Below, piece after piece: positions 7,769 to 17,386 of a stretch of 39,991 nt of DNA. Each line of letters opens with the position of its first letter. Position 1 is the stretch's first letter. Below the pieces are notes generated by a model that ran no database searches, was not told the DNA's origin, and was given only the letters and a program-made list of their open reading frames with translations. Made by a program: the position numbers and the translations under genes. Source of the stretch: Acidimicrobiales bacterium (GTDB lineage: Bacteria; Actinomycetota; Acidimicrobiia; Acidimicrobiales; SZUA-35); the NCBI GenBank assembly GCA_024644005.1, contig JAHELU010000012.1, positions 1-39,991 of the forward strand, read 5' to 3'.

Positions 7769-8671
7769 TCAGCCGGCGGCCCGCTTGTAGGCGTTGGGTG
7801 GGAAGGCCGAGGCCTCGACGCAGCGGGCCGACCACGCCGTCAGATCGGCGATGAGACCATCGACGTCGTCGCCGAGACGGGCCACCAGCTGCGCCTGGGC
7901 ACGATCGGTCGCGTGCTCGATGTGGTCCCGCAGGGTCCGACCATCCGCGCTGAGCCGATCGCCGTCGAGCAGGCCGTCGCCGCGCAGCGTCTCGGCGGTC
8001 GCCTCGATGGCCTCGGGGGCCCAGCCTCGGGTTCCCGAGTACTCGCCGAGACCGAACCCGACCCACAGCTCCGTGAGCACGTTCATGGCGATCGGATCCA
8101 GGCCCTCGGCCACGCAGGCCGCGATGTGGCCGTCGCCGCGGTGCTCGCGGATCATCTCTGCGCTCCGCCACAGCATCTCGACCGGGTCGTCCGAGAGCGG
8201 GATCTCGGCCAGCCCTGCGTACAGCGGGCGGCCGCTGCGGTCGAGGTCGAGCGCAGCGTTTCGCAGCCGGGTCGCGGCGCTGGTGACGTCGACCCCGTCG
8301 AGCACGCCGGTCAGGCTGGCCGTGGTTGCTCGAAACCTCGTCGACAGGACCTGGTCACGACCGCAGGCCGCCCGCCCGGCCTCGTAGACGCCGGAGATCA
8401 GCGTCGGCTCGAACACCGCGAACGACGACACCACCACGGCCGGCGCCGCTTCACCCAGTGCGGCGGCCCGACCCCAGGCGTAGCCCGAGAAGAAGTCGAG
8501 CCCCAGCCCGGCCATGGCCTCGTTGTTGTGCCGCGACCACACCGGATGCATGGCGATCGGCTCGATGGCGTCCCGCAACCGGCGGGCCACCGACGCTCGC
8601 TTGGTCGGTTCCGGCACCGTGTCCTCGGGTGAGGGCACGAAGAAGGCTTCGATGGCGTCGTCGTACTGCAT
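7769..8671 (-). CDS. SCO6745-family protein
   Basis: The 300-residue protein carries the actinobacterial signature of this family near the N-terminus (ARRLRDAIEPIAMHPVWSRHNNEAMAGLGLDFFSGYAWGRAA, residues 28-70), followed by AVFEP. The C-terminal half is helical with a winged-helix-like end (LDGDRLSADGRTLRDHIEHATDR). The biochemical role of the family is unknown to me. Start ATG 8671 follows GGAGAACCACC. The ThDP-enzyme gene on the same strand ends 27 nt upstream, so the gene may be the third member of the ligase/ThDP-enzyme operon. Confidence 0.75.
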   Translation of the reverse strand: MQYDDAIEAFFVPSPEDTVPEPTKRASVARRLRDAIEPIAMHPVWSRHNNEAMAGLGLDFFSGYAWGRAAALGEAAPAVVVSSFAVFEPTLISGVYEAGRAACGRDQVLSTRFRATTASLTGVLDGVDVTSAATRLRNAALDLDRSGRPLYAGLAEIPLSDDPVEMLWRSAEMIREHRGDGHIAACVAEGLDPIAMNVLTELWVGFGLGEYSGTRGWAPEAIEATAETLRGDGLLDGDRLSADGRTLRDHIEHATDRAQAQLVARLGDDVDGLIADLTAWSARCVEASAFPPNAYKRAAG

Positions 8672-8698
8672 GGTGGTTCTCCTGATCTCCGGGACTGG

Positions 8699-10459
8699 TC
8701 AGCTTCCGATTCGTCGTTTCTGCTCGGCGTCGTCCCACGCCGCGAGCGGCTGGTAGGTCGGCACCCAGCCGAGGCCCTTGGTCGCGTCGGACGAGATGAC
8801 GGCCTGCGAGGTGACGACGTCGATGACGGCCGGCGCGTCGGCCAGGGCTCGCTCCAGCGCGCCCGGCAACTCGTCGGCCGAGGTGACACGCTCGCCGTGG
8901 GCCCCGAGGGCGACGGCCATGGTGGCGTAGTCGGAGTCGCGCAGCGTCGTGCCGACCACCCGACCCCCGTAGTTGATCTCCTGGTCGAACCGCTCGATGT
9001 TCCATGCACCATTGTTCGACACGATGAACACGGCCCTGGCCCCATGCCGGACCGCGGTGTCGATCTCCATGGCATTGATCCCGTAGGCGCCGTCACCGGT
9101 GACGCAGATCACCTGCCGGTCGGGGTGGGCCAGCGCTGCGGCGTTGGCGAACGGCACCCCGACCCCGAGGCAGCCGAAGGCGCCGGCGTCGAGGTAGGTC
9201 GAGGTGTCGAGTCCGATGCGGGCGAACGACAGGAAGTCGCCACCGTCGGCGATGCCGATGTAGTCGGGCTCGGCCACCTCCCGGATGGCGGCGAACACCG
9301 CCATCGGGTGCACCCTGTCGTCGTCCCCGGCCGCCGGCACCTCCCGGGCCGCCCCGGCCGCCAGCCGCTCGTCGTGCGCGGCCCGCAGCCCGTCGGCCCA
9401 GGTGGTGTCGATCTCGCCGTTCCCTCCCCGGGCCGCCAGTGCCTCGGTGATCGCTTCGAGTGCCGGCCCGACCGAGGCCAGCAGCTCCGGATCGCCCCGT
9501 CGGTTGTCGATCAGCTCGCCCGCGGTGTCGGCGATTCGCAGGAACCGGGCGTCGCCGAACACGGCCGGCGATCCGAACCCGAGCTGGTAGTCGAGCCGCC
9601 GCCCGAGCGTGATGACCAGATCGGCCTGGGTCATCGCCGCGGCCCGGACCGCCCCGACCACCGACTCGTGGTCGGCCGGCACCAGCCCACGGCTCTCCTG
9701 GGTGTCGAGATAGCGGGCGGCGGTGGCGTCGAGGAACCGCACCAGCTCCTCCGATGCCCCCACCGCACCCCGGCCCGAGATGACCAGCGGCCGCCGGGCC
9801 GCCCGGATCGCCTCGACTGCGGCCGCCACCGAGTCGGGATCCGCAGCCAGGCGCCGCCGGGGCTTGGGTCCGAGCCAGTCGTCGAGCACGAGCTCCGGCG
9901 GCACCGTCACCCGCAGCACGTCGGTCGGGAGCTCGATGTACGAGGGGCCCGGATCGCCCAGGTCGCCATTGGCCCGAGCGATCGCCTCGTCGAGCTCCCG
10001 CACCGCCTGCTCCGGCACCCGGGCCGTCCGGGAGTACCGGGTGATCGGGGCCAGGATGTCGGCGTGGGCGATGTCCTGCAGCGGCCCCATGTTGGCCTGG
10101 GGCCGGGGCGGGCACCCCCCGATCAGCAGCACCGGCACCCGGGCCAGGTGGGCGTTGGCCACGCCGGTCACGCAGTTCGTCACCCCCGGCCCGGCCGTGG
10201 CCAGGCACACGCCGAGCGTGCCGGTCAGCTCGGCGTGGGCGTGGGCCATGTGGACCGCGGCGGCCTCGTGGCGGACGTCGATGATCTCGACTCCGGCCTT
10301 GGCCAGGAAGTCCCAGATCGGCTGAACGTGCCCGCCTTGGAGACCGAATACCCGGTGCACCCCGCGCTGCACGAGTGAGCGGGCCACCCAGGCGGCGACG
10401 CTGTGGTCGTCGTCGTTCAGATCCTCCGGGAGGCTGGGGTCGGGGTTCTTCATGCTCAT
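8699..10459 (-). CDS. ThDP-dependent enzyme (acetolactate synthase / 2-hydroxyacyl-CoA lyase-like)
   Basis: A 586-residue thiamine-diphosphate enzyme with three domains. The N-terminal PYR domain has the catalytic glutamate in [12 protein letters not shown] (E65) and [11 protein letters not shown]. The central domain has [13 protein letters not shown]. The C-terminal PP domain has the metal/ThDP motif [13 protein letters not shown] to VSNN (about 455-483). It resembles large subunits of acetolactate synthase, but there is no small-subunit gene and the neighbour is an acyl-CoA ligase. A lyase or decarboxylase acting on a 2-hydroxy- or 2-oxoacyl-CoA is therefore just as plausible. ATG 10459 has GGAG 11 nt upstream; a GTG at 10471 overlaps the ligase stop by 4 nt and would add four residues. 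Substrate unknown. Confidence 0.8.
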   Translation of the reverse strand: MSMKNPDPSLPEDLNDDDHSVAAWVARSLVQRGVHRVFGLQGGHVQPIWDFLAKAGVEIIDVRHEAAAVHMAHAHAELTGTLGVCLATAGPGVTNCVTGVANAHLARVPVLLIGGCPPRPQANMGPLQDIAHADILAPITRYSRTARVPEQAVRELDEAIARANGDLGDPGPSYIELPTDVLRVTVPPELVLDDWLGPKPRRRLAADPDSVAAAVEAIRAARRPLVISGRGAVGASEELVRFLDATAARYLDTQESRGLVPADHESVVGAVRAAAMTQADLVITLGRRLDYQLGFGSPAVFGDARFLRIADTAGELIDNRRGDPELLASVGPALEAITEALAARGGNGEIDTTWADGLRAAHDERLAAGAAREVPAAGDDDRVHPMAVFAAIREVAEPDYIGIADGGDFLSFARIGLDTSTYLDAGAFGCLGVGVPFANAAALAHPDRQVICVTGDGAYGINAMEIDTAVRHGARAVFIVSNNGAWNIERFDQEINYGGRVVGTTLRDSDYATMAVALGAHGERVTSADELPGALERALADAPAVIDVVTSQAVISSDATKGLGWVPTYQPLAAWDDAEQKRRIGS

Positions 10460-10467
10460 GTTCGTGC

Positions 10468-12048
10468 TCACTCCGGTCGACCGCCGTCTACGGGGGTGCG
10501 GTACATCTCGCGCAGCGCTCGGTGCAGTATCTTGCCGGTGGCGTTGCGGGGCATCTCCTCCGGGGTCAGGAACACGATCTCGCGGGGCCGCTTGTAGCCG
10601 GCCAGCCGGTCGGTCGACCAGGCCGCCAGCTCGTCGGCTCGAGGCGACACCCCGGTCCGGGGCACCACGGCGGCCACAACCCGTTCGCTCCACTTCTCGT
10701 CCGGCACCCCGAACACGGCCACGTCGGCCACCTCGGGATGCTCGGCCAGCACCTTCTCCACCTCGGCGGGGTACACGTTCTCCCCGCCGGTCACGATCAT
10801 GTTCTTCTTCCGGTCGAGCAGCCGGATGAACCCCTCCCCGTTGCGCCTGGCGATGTCGCCGACGCTCAGGTAGTCGCCTCGCATGGCCTCGGCCGTCTTC
10901 TCCGGCAGGCGCCAGTAGCCGTCGAACTGGTAGGGGCTGGACGAGAACAGCTCGCCCGGCTCGCCGTCGGGCACCTCGTTGCCGCTGTCGTCGAGTAGCC
11001 GGATCGGGGCCGAGCCCACCACCTCCCGGCCCACGGTGCCCACGTGGTCGAACTGCTCGTCTGGGTGGAGCATCGTCACCCACCCGGCCTCGGTCGACCC
11101 GTAGAGCTCGTAGAGCCCGGAGTTGGGGAACATCTCCATGATCCGGCGCTTGGTCTCGACATACGCGGTGGCCGACGAGACGAGCAGCTTCTCCACCGAC
11201 GACGTGTCGGGCCGTCGGGCCTCGGGGATCTCCAGCATCATCGAGTAGTGGGTCGGGACCAGCGAGGAGAAGGTGGCCCGAGCGAGCTCGGCCAGGCAGA
11301 GCTCCGGGTCGAAGCTGGCCAGGGAGAACACGGTGATCGGGGCCCGCCGGTACAGGAAGCTGACGAAGAAGTAGAGCGAGTTCGCGTGGCACATCGGCAT
11401 CACCAGCAGCCCGACATCGCTCGGGTGGAGCCGGAACTCCAGTCCGGTGACCAGGGCCAGCATCGCCAGGCCCCGGTGGCTGCGGATCGCCCCCTTCGGG
11501 TGGCCGGTGGTGCCCGAGGTGTAGAGCAGGCAGGCGGTGTCATCGGGCCCGACCGCCACGTCGGGCTCGGCCGCCGCACCGCCGGCCAGGAGCGCTTCGT
11601 AGGCCTGGTATCCCGGCGGCGCCGACTCGCTGTTGTCGGGTCCCCCGATGTGGACGTACAGGTCGGCCGGGACCGCCAGCTCCGACCGAACCTCGTCGAC
11701 CGCGCCGACCAGGGCGTCCTCCACGATCAGCGCCGCTGCCTCGGCGTCGTCGACTATGTATGCCACCTCGGCCGGAGTGAGGCGGAAGTTGATGGGGACG
11801 GCGACCAGCCCGGCCTTGGCCGTCGCGGCGTAGATCTCCAGCCACTCCAGCCGGTTGTGGGCGAGCACTGCCACCCGCTGGCCCTTGGTCAATCCCAGAC
11901 CGAGCAGGGCGTTGGCCAACCGGCAGGCCCGCTCGTTCCACGCCCCGTACGTGACCGACCGGACGAGGTCGCGGGCCCCGAAGGCGCCGGGTCGGACCCG
12001 GGCGTGGGCCGAGAGGACTCGACCGACGGTCGGCAGGATCGGGTTCAT
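10468..12048 (-). CDS. Acyl-CoA synthetase / AMP-dependent ligase
   Basis: The 526-residue ANL-superfamily enzyme activates a carboxylic acid via acyl-AMP to the CoA thioester. Motifs in order: the P-loop [13 protein letters not shown] (about 174-186), [11 protein letters not shown], the hinge aspartate region [36 protein letters not shown], and the C-terminal catalytic lysine in [11 protein letters not shown]. This is the usual length for class I fatty/aryl acyl-CoA ligases. ATG 12048 has GAGG 5 nt upstream; the open frame continues further upstream but is not protein-like. It is translationally linked to the ThDP enzyme, which suggests the two act on the same acid. The substrate cannot be read from sequence. 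Confidence 0.88.
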   Translation of the reverse strand: MNPILPTVGRVLSAHARVRPGAFGARDLVRSVTYGAWNERACRLANALLGLGLTKGQRVAVLAHNRLEWLEIYAATAKAGLVAVPINFRLTPAEVAYIVDDAEAAALIVEDALVGAVDEVRSELAVPADLYVHIGGPDNSESAPPGYQAYEALLAGGAAAEPDVAVGPDDTACLLYTSGTTGHPKGAIRSHRGLAMLALVTGLEFRLHPSDVGLLVMPMCHANSLYFFVSFLYRRAPITVFSLASFDPELCLAELARATFSSLVPTHYSMMLEIPEARRPDTSSVEKLLVSSATAYVETKRRIMEMFPNSGLYELYGSTEAGWVTMLHPDEQFDHVGTVGREVVGSAPIRLLDDSGNEVPDGEPGELFSSSPYQFDGYWRLPEKTAEAMRGDYLSVGDIARRNGEGFIRLLDRKKNMIVTGGENVYPAEVEKVLAEHPEVADVAVFGVPDEKWSERVVAAVVPRTGVSPRADELAAWSTDRLAGYKRPREIVFLTPEEMPRNATGKILHRALREMYRTPVDGGRPE

Positions 12049-12501
12049 CTGGCCTCGACGGTCATCGCCCGGCGGTGGCCGCCTCACCAGGTGGAGCCGG
12101 CCGCAGCCCGCACACGGATCTCGTGCAGGCTCGGTTTCCGGCTGTGCGCTCGGACGGCTGCAGTGAGGTCCAGGCCGACGGGTTTGGCGTACTCGGATCC
12201 TCGGTGGCCACGTCCCGAGGTTCGCATGGCGTTGGCGACGATCGCAAGGCTGGGTCGACGATTGCGCCGGGTGGTGCGCGGCGGAAGAGCTGGTGCGGCG
12301 CCGTAGCAATGATGTTTCACGGACCGCGAGGGCCGGTTCAAGCCCGTGGCGTGAGGCGGCCCGGATCCACCCACCCCCTCGACCGGGGCGAGTCTCGTGC
12401 GGGCAAGGCCCGCCGATAGCCCATAGAACCGGGAGATCCATCGCTGACCATCGACACCGAACCCGGTCGCCAACCGCATCCGACCGTGGTCGCCCATCTG
12501 G
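12049..12501. other. Intergenic stretch without recognisable gene
   Basis: 453 bp between the acyl-CoA ligase start and the ATP-grasp stop. All open frames, on both strands, are Arg/Pro/Ser-rich and lack ribosome sites. It probably contains the promoter of the minus-strand ligase operon. No hairpin terminator with a T run was seen. Confidence 0.5.
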
Positions 12502-13902
12502 TCAGGAGTCTTGCTCCGGCACGGAGATCAGCAGGCCGCCGCCCGGACGGCCGTCCGACGTGTCCTGGGCGACGTTGAGGATGGGACCGGCGGCGGCCCT
12601 GCGCAACGATGGGCCGACCCGATTGCCGTACACGTAGAAGTTGCAGTCCACCAGCTCGGTCTCCCAGGTCGTCTGCCATTCGTCGGCGGGGTCGGCGACC
12701 GGCAGCTCCATCAGCTGCGGAGCAACGTATTCCATGACGATCCACCCTCCCGACATGGCACGGCCGACGGCCCCATCCCAGTCGTGCTGGGTGGCGCTAC
12801 GACCGACGAGCACCCCCTCGCCGTGGCTCCCGATGGCGGGCTTCAGGACGAGGTCGTGTCGGTGCTGGCTCACCCACGGGAGCATGTCGGGGAGCAGTGA
12901 TCCATCGCGGTGATGCGATGGGCCGTCGTGGAGCTCTGCCGTCCACGGCACCATCATCCGGATGGCGGCCTGCTCGCGGGCCGAGAAGAGGCTCTGGGCG
13001 TCGGGGCTCCACAGCACCTCGAAGAGCCACTTCGACCCGAGCAGGCGCCCCACGACGTCGTTCAGCACCACCAGCTCGGCGGGATCCGTTCGAGGGAGGT
13101 GGACGAAGGGCATCTTGTCGAGCCCGTCCGGGTACAAGGGGCCGGTGTTCTTCCAGAGCAGATCGATCCCGTGGCCGTCGAGCACCCAACCCCGCCGGGC
13201 TCGCTCGAGCGAGCGGACGTCAGCGGTTACCACCTCGATCCCGGTCCCATGGCTCCACCGGCGGAAGCACTCGGCGGCTGCGGCGAGCTCCACATCCTTC
13301 ACCTTGTTCCCAGGGTCCCAGGCGATGCCGATCGTCGGCGCGTCGGGCGCCGTCCGGTGTGCCCGGAAGCGCGTCAGCAGCCAGCCCCAGAGCTGCTCCA
13401 GAGAAGTCGGGGATGCCGCCGGCAGCGACAGGCCGAGCTCGCTGGCCAGATCTCGCAGACTGCCGATGGAGAGGTGTTGGTACACCGAGCCCTCGACGTT
13501 GTTGAAGTTGGCCTCGATGACGCGGGGTACGATCTCCTGCCCCTGCCGTTGGAGGAAGGTGTCATAGCGACCCATGAGGTCGGCAGCTCGAGGGGTCCGC
13601 CCGACATCGAGGAGGCGGACCACCTGCGCGTTCTGCAGCGAAGCCAGGACGCGGGCCCGGGATGTCGGCACCTCCAGCGAGCGGGCCAGTGCCTTGTGCA
13701 GCGCGCTCGTCAAGTAGGGGAGGTGGGTCCGAGCCAGCTTCTGGGCCGATGCAGGAGTCTCGTCGATCGTCAGGAAGACGGGGAGCCTCTCGGTCCCCAG
13801 CCGAAAGCCCGATGCCCCCAGCTCGGCCTCCCAGACCGGTTGGTACTCGCGGATGAAGCGCTCACCACCCAACCTCTCGATGCGCTCGATGACAGGGATC
13901 AA
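12502..13902 (-). CDS. Circularly permuted ATP-grasp protein (glutathionylspermidine synthase-like)
   Basis: The 466-residue protein has the features of the permuted ATP-grasp fold: IEANFNNVEGSVYQH (about 128-142), the glycine-rich ATP loop LVLKPAIGSHGEGVLVG (about 355-371), WIVMEYVAP, and a C-terminal strand pair ending YGNRVGPSLRRAAAGPILNVAQ. Such enzymes make amide bonds between a carboxylate and an amine using ATP; the substrates here are unknown. The only usable in-frame start is TTG 13902, with GAGG 8 nt upstream. Just before it, an ATG opens another frame (MTEYAPPELLAPEH) that would join smoothly with a one-base shift, so a frameshift at the 5' end is possible. It stands downstream of the SARP regulator on the same strand, 142 bp away. 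Confidence 0.7.
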   Translation of the reverse strand: MIPVIERIERLGGERFIREYQPVWEAELGASGFRLGTERLPVFLTIDETPASAQKLARTHLPYLTSALHKALARSLEVPTSRARVLASLQNAQVVRLLDVGRTPRAADLMGRYDTFLQRQGQEIVPRVIEANFNNVEGSVYQHLSIGSLRDLASELGLSLPAASPTSLEQLWGWLLTRFRAHRTAPDAPTIGIAWDPGNKVKDVELAAAAECFRRWSHGTGIEVVTADVRSLERARRGWVLDGHGIDLLWKNTGPLYPDGLDKMPFVHLPRTDPAELVVLNDVVGRLLGSKWLFEVLWSPDAQSLFSAREQAAIRMMVPWTAELHDGPSHHRDGSLLPDMLPWVSQHRHDLVLKPAIGSHGEGVLVGRSATQHDWDGAVGRAMSGGWIVMEYVAPQLMELPVADPADEWQTTWETELVDCNFYVYGNRVGPSLRRAAAGPILNVAQDTSDGRPGGGLLISVPEQDS

Positions 13903-14044
13903 CGCATCAACCTCGTCGATGTTCCGGGGCGAGCAGCTCGGGCGGCGCGTATTCGGTCATCGCCTCGAATCAACCACGCCGACGGCCGCGGCGAAAGGGT
14001 CCACGGTCCCAACGAGAGGCGCGCCCGACCCGTCGGCTCCCTAC

Positions 14045-17000
14045 TCACGGTTTCGGGGACTTTGACCGGCAGCGGCCCGGGATCGACCCCTCTCGAGCCG
14101 TTGCCGGATGCGTCGGACCGTCAGGGTCGGCGGTCGATGCCGGGAACAGGCTGCGGGCGAACGCTGCGGCTTCTTCGACCGACAGCTCCCTGCCCCGCTG
14201 CTGGGCCTCGAGGAACCGCTCTGGCTCGGTGTCCGCCCGTAGCGCACCGAGTAGCCGATCGGATGCCGGTGGCTCCAGCATGCTCGCCCTCTCTCGCGCC
14301 GCGCCGGCCGCTGACACCAGGGTGGTGGCTGCGAGCGCCCTTCCTTCTCGGCCGAGCACCACACCGAGCCCGTCGAGGCACTCGGCCACACCGGCGAAAT
14401 CGCCGACGTCTTGTCGCACCGCTCCTGCGGCCAGGAAGCAGCGCGTCGCCTCGTCGAGCTGCCCGCGTCGAGTCGCAACCTCCCCCAGGTTCTTCGGCGT
14501 CGACGCCGTGCAGCGCGGATCGCCGAGGCGGCGGTACTCGTCCAGCGCATCGCGGTAGTGCTCGGCCGCCGCGTCGAGGCGCCCCTCGAGCAGGTCGATG
14601 TCGGCCAGCGTCGAGCGCACGTGCAGCGCGGCAATGCGGTTCCTCAGGCCGGTCCAGAGCTGGACGCTCTGCTCGCACCAGGCGGCGGCTGCGTCGAGAT
14701 CACCATCGAAGCGGGCGAGGGAACCGAGGTCCCACAACGTCCTGGCCTCGCCGCTCCTGCACCGGCGCCGTCGCCAGTCGGCGAGGCTGGCCTGCAGCAG
14801 CGCTCGGGCCTCGGCGTGCTCCCCTCGCATCATGACCAGCCAGGCGAGGTAGCGCCGAGCCCGATGGAGATAGTGGTCCGGGTCGGCGCGCTCGAAGATC
14901 TCGATGCTCGAGCGCAGGAGGCGCTCGCCCTGGTCCAGCTGGCCGCAGTCGCGGCGGGCCAGCCCCAGCGCGGTCTGAGCCCTTGCGACGCCCACATCGT
15001 CACCCAGCCGGCGGAAGATGGTCAACGCCTGCTCGGCCAGCGGAATCGCCCGCAGCCCCTCGCCGTGATCGGCGGCTGCGTCACCAGCGAGCCAGGCCGC
15101 TCGTGCCCGCCGGAGCGGATCGAGCTCGGGTCTGTCGACGAGCCGCTCCAGCGTGTCGATCAGCTCCGGGACCTGGTAGGTCATCGTCCAGTAGCGATCG
15201 AGGCACACCGCCAGGTCGACCGCGGTGGCCGGGTCCTCCACGCTGGCGAACCGCAGCGCGCTCCACACGTTCGCGTCGTCGGCCTGGACCAGCTCGAGCC
15301 ACGCGAGCTCGTCGGGGCCATCGAGGTGGCGGGCTGCTCGGCCGGCGACCTCGAGGTAGTGGCGGCAGTGGCGTCGCTGGGCGGTGCCGAGCGCATCGCT
15401 CGAGCGGAGGCGCTCGCGGGCGAACTCGCGAAGCGTCTCGAGCAGGCGATACCGAGCACGATGGCCGACGCTCGTCGTCTTCATGACGAGCGACTTGTCC
15501 ACGAGCTCGCTCACGACGGCGAGAACGTCGTCGCTCCCGATGCGTCGGGGCGCGCACACCGCCTCCACCGCCTCCAGGTCGAAGCTCCCGGCGAACACGC
15601 CCATTCGCTCGAAGACCGCCTTGGCGTGATCGGAGAGCAGCTCGTAGCTCCAGGCGATCGCAGCGTCGAGGTTCTCGTGATGCGCCAGCTCGCCTGCCCG
15701 GGCCGGGGCCAGATCGACGCGACGGTCGATCAGGTCGAGGATCTCCTCGAGCTCGACGACGCGCACACAGCTCGCGGCGATCTCGATGGCGAGCGGGAGA
15801 CCGTCGAGACGGGCGCACACGTCTTCGACGACTGCTCGATTGCGGTCGTCGACCCCGAAGCCGGGCGCGACCAGCGATGCTCGCTCGGCGAAGAGCGCCA
15901 CAGCCTCGGCCTCACCCGGGTCTTGGATGGGGGAGTGGAGGGTGAGTGGCGGAATCGGCACGATTCGCTCGCCGGCCACACCGAGTGGCTGGCGGCTGGT
16001 GGCCAGCACCGTGACGCTCGGGCAGGAACGGACCACGCGGCTCGCGAGGTCGGCGGCAGCCTCGACGAGGTGCTCACAGTTGTCGATGACCAGCAGGGTG
16101 GGCCCGAAGTGGGCCAGGGCCCGGACGACGACATCGTCGATCGTCAAGCCGGGCTGCTCGCCCAGGTCGAGCACGCCTGCGACGGTGCGGGCCACCTGGG
16201 CGCCGACGGAGAGCGGCGCCAATTCGACGAACCAGATGCCTCCCTGGTGGTGGGAGGCGACGCTGCGGGCGACTTCCATCGCGAGACGGGTCTTGCCCGT
16301 GCCGCCTGGCCCGGTCAGGGTGACGAACCGGCTCTCGTGCAGCAGCTCGGCCAGCCGTTGGCACTGGTCGCGCCGACCGACGAAGCTCGTGAGCAGGACC
16401 GGCAGGTTGGTCGGTGGGTCTGCCGGCCCGCCCGCCGCTGCCGGGGTCACCGCACCATCGAAGACCTGCCGCTCGAGCTCTTGGAGCTCGGGCCCTGGTT
16501 CGATCCCGAGCTCCTCCCCGAGCCTCGCCCGGACCCGCTGGTAGGCCCGCAGTGCCTCCGCCTGACGGTTCGATCGGCCGAGGGCGAGGATCAGCAGGCG
16601 CCACAGGCCCTCGTGGAGAGGATGGAGCGCAACGAGGTCCTCCAGCTCTCCGACCACCTCCCGGTGGCGGCCCTGCTCGAGCTCCACTTCGAGCCGTTGC
16701 TCCTCGATCGCCACCCGCAGCTCGGCGAGCCGCGCCCGCTCGGCCGATGCGAAGCCGGCATCGATGTCGGCGAGGGGCTCGCCACGCCACTGGTCGGCCG
16801 CCCTCGCGAGCGCATCGCTCGCCTCGGGGAGCCGGCGGGCGGCCCGGGCTCCTCGCGCCCGCTCGACGAGCGCGAGCACGTCGTCGGCGTCGACCACGCA
16901 GTCGCCGATGATCGCGTATCCCCCGTGCCTGCTGACCAGCACCTCGCTGCCGCCGCGATGCAAGACCTTGCGCAGCTCGGACACGTACTTCTGCAAGGTC

Positions 17001-17182
17001 TTCACCGCCGTTGCCGGCGGAGCGCTGTCCCAGACCGCATCGATGAGCGCGTCCGTGGACACCACGCGTCCGGCGTCGACGATCAACCGGGCCAGGACCG
17101 TGCGCTGGCGGGCGCCACCGAGCGGGAGCTGCTGGCCGTCTCGCACGGCCTCGAGGGGACCCAGGATCCGCAGCTCGAGCAA
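14045..17182 (-). CDS. SARP/AfsR-type regulator: BTAD, NB-ARC and TPR domains
   Basis: This 1045-residue transcriptional activator begins with an OmpR-type winged helix (about 17-95, ending VSRHGGYAI), then a bacterial transcriptional activation domain (about 97-243). A STAND ATPase follows, with Walker A GPGGTGKT (291-298), Walker B TLLVIDNCEHL (about 366-376) and ATSRQPLGVAGE. The C-terminal third is helical TPR-like repeats. AfsR proteins use ATP binding and oligomerisation to control DNA binding at direct repeats. The start is TTG 17182, with AGAGGA 8 nt upstream; from it the protein reads MLELRILGPLE, the usual SARP opening. Three 11-bp direct repeats lie 36-71 nt upstream, and the gene is divergent from the DsrE/methyltransferase operon, its likely target together with itself. 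Confidence 0.92.
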   Translation of the reverse strand: MLELRILGPLEAVRDGQQLPLGGARQRTVLARLIVDAGRVVSTDALIDAVWDSAPPATAVKTLQKYVSELRKVLHRGGSEVLVSRHGGYAIIGDCVVDADDVLALVERARGARAARRLPEASDALARAADQWRGEPLADIDAGFASAERARLAELRVAIEEQRLEVELEQGRHREVVGELEDLVALHPLHEGLWRLLILALGRSNRQAEALRAYQRVRARLGEELGIEPGPELQELERQVFDGAVTPAAAGGPADPPTNLPVLLTSFVGRRDQCQRLAELLHESRFVTLTGPGGTGKTRLAMEVARSVASHHQGGIWFVELAPLSVGAQVARTVAGVLDLGEQPGLTIDDVVVRALAHFGPTLLVIDNCEHLVEAAADLASRVVRSCPSVTVLATSRQPLGVAGERIVPIPPLTLHSPIQDPGEAEAVALFAERASLVAPGFGVDDRNRAVVEDVCARLDGLPLAIEIAASCVRVVELEEILDLIDRRVDLAPARAGELAHHENLDAAIAWSYELLSDHAKAVFERMGVFAGSFDLEAVEAVCAPRRIGSDDVLAVVSELVDKSLVMKTTSVGHRARYRLLETLREFARERLRSSDALGTAQRRHCRHYLEVAGRAARHLDGPDELAWLELVQADDANVWSALRFASVEDPATAVDLAVCLDRYWTMTYQVPELIDTLERLVDRPELDPLRRARAAWLAGDAAADHGEGLRAIPLAEQALTIFRRLGDDVGVARAQTALGLARRDCGQLDQGERLLRSSIEIFERADPDHYLHRARRYLAWLVMMRGEHAEARALLQASLADWRRRRCRSGEARTLWDLGSLARFDGDLDAAAAWCEQSVQLWTGLRNRIAALHVRSTLADIDLLEGRLDAAAEHYRDALDEYRRLGDPRCTASTPKNLGEVATRRGQLDEATRCFLAAGAVRQDVGDFAGVAECLDGLGVVLGREGRALAATTLVSAAGAARERASMLEPPASDRLLGALRADTEPERFLEAQQRGRELSVEEAAAFARSLFPASTADPDGPTHPATAREGSIPGRCRSKSPKP

Positions 17183-17217
17183 GCGACCGTCCTCTCACAC
17201 GTGGCTTCTACCGACTC

Positions 17218-17253
17218 CCCACCAGCTTCCCACCAGCTTCCCACCAGCTGGTG
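17218..17253 (-). promoter_or_regulatory. Candidate SARP operator: three 11-bp direct repeats
   Basis: On the minus strand AGCTGGTGGGA is repeated with exact 11-bp spacing, giving heptamers AGCTGGT separated by 4 bp; the last repeat ends GGGG. After the third heptamer come 8 bp and then GGTAGAAG, a possible -10. Heptameric direct repeats spaced 11 bp and set 8 bp from the -10 are the known binding layout of SARP activators. The outermost copy also lies in the 12-bp palindrome CACCAGCTGGTG (17242-17253). The site sits in the 97-bp gap between the SARP gene and the divergent operon. Binding is inferred. Confidence 0.65.
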
Positions 17254-17279
17254 CCAACGTCGACCCTACCGATGAGTAG

Positions 17280-17375
17280 ATGCGACTGGAGACGCCGATG
17301 GACGAGGAGACGCCAGTGGTCGACGGATTGGTCGACGCGCTGGTGGACGAGGACCGCAAGGTCCTGTGGCTGTGA
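17280..17375 (+). CDS. 31-residue possible leader/small ORF
   Basis: ATG 17280 to TGA 17375 encodes a short acidic peptide (METP, DEETPVVDGLVDALVDED, ending KVLWL). Its acidic, regular composition is unlike shadow frames. It ends 11 nt before the first DsrE gene, and the GGAGGA ribosome site of that gene lies between the two. An internal ATG (17298) is an alternative start. The upstream ribosome site is weak. It may be a small operon member or a fragment. Confidence 0.35.
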   Translation: MRLETPMDEETPVVDGLVDALVDEDRKVLWL

Positions 17376-17386
17376 TCGGAGGAGAC

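Noticed and set aside
6341-8632. Long 756-codon plus-strand and 642-codon minus-strand frames over kbl
   Set aside because: Their composition (Arg/Gly/Val or Arg/Pro rich) is that of shadow frames; only the end of the minus frame, the micro-ORF, has independent support.
8699-11392. 897-codon fusion of ligase end and ThDP enzyme
   Set aside because: The front part is an out-of-frame reading of the ligase gene; the ThDP enzyme has its own starts at 10459/10471.
12049-12501. Small ORFs in the gap between the acyl-CoA ligase and ATP-grasp genes
   Set aside because: Composition is not protein-like on either strand, and no ribosome site supports them.
17218-17253. Coding repeats in the SARP-DsrE gap
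   Set aside because: The 11-bp period breaks any frame; a DNA-level role fits better.
14411-17275. 954-codon plus-strand frame opposite the SARP gene
   Set aside because: It is the complement of a clearly coding SARP gene and has no domain or ribosome site.
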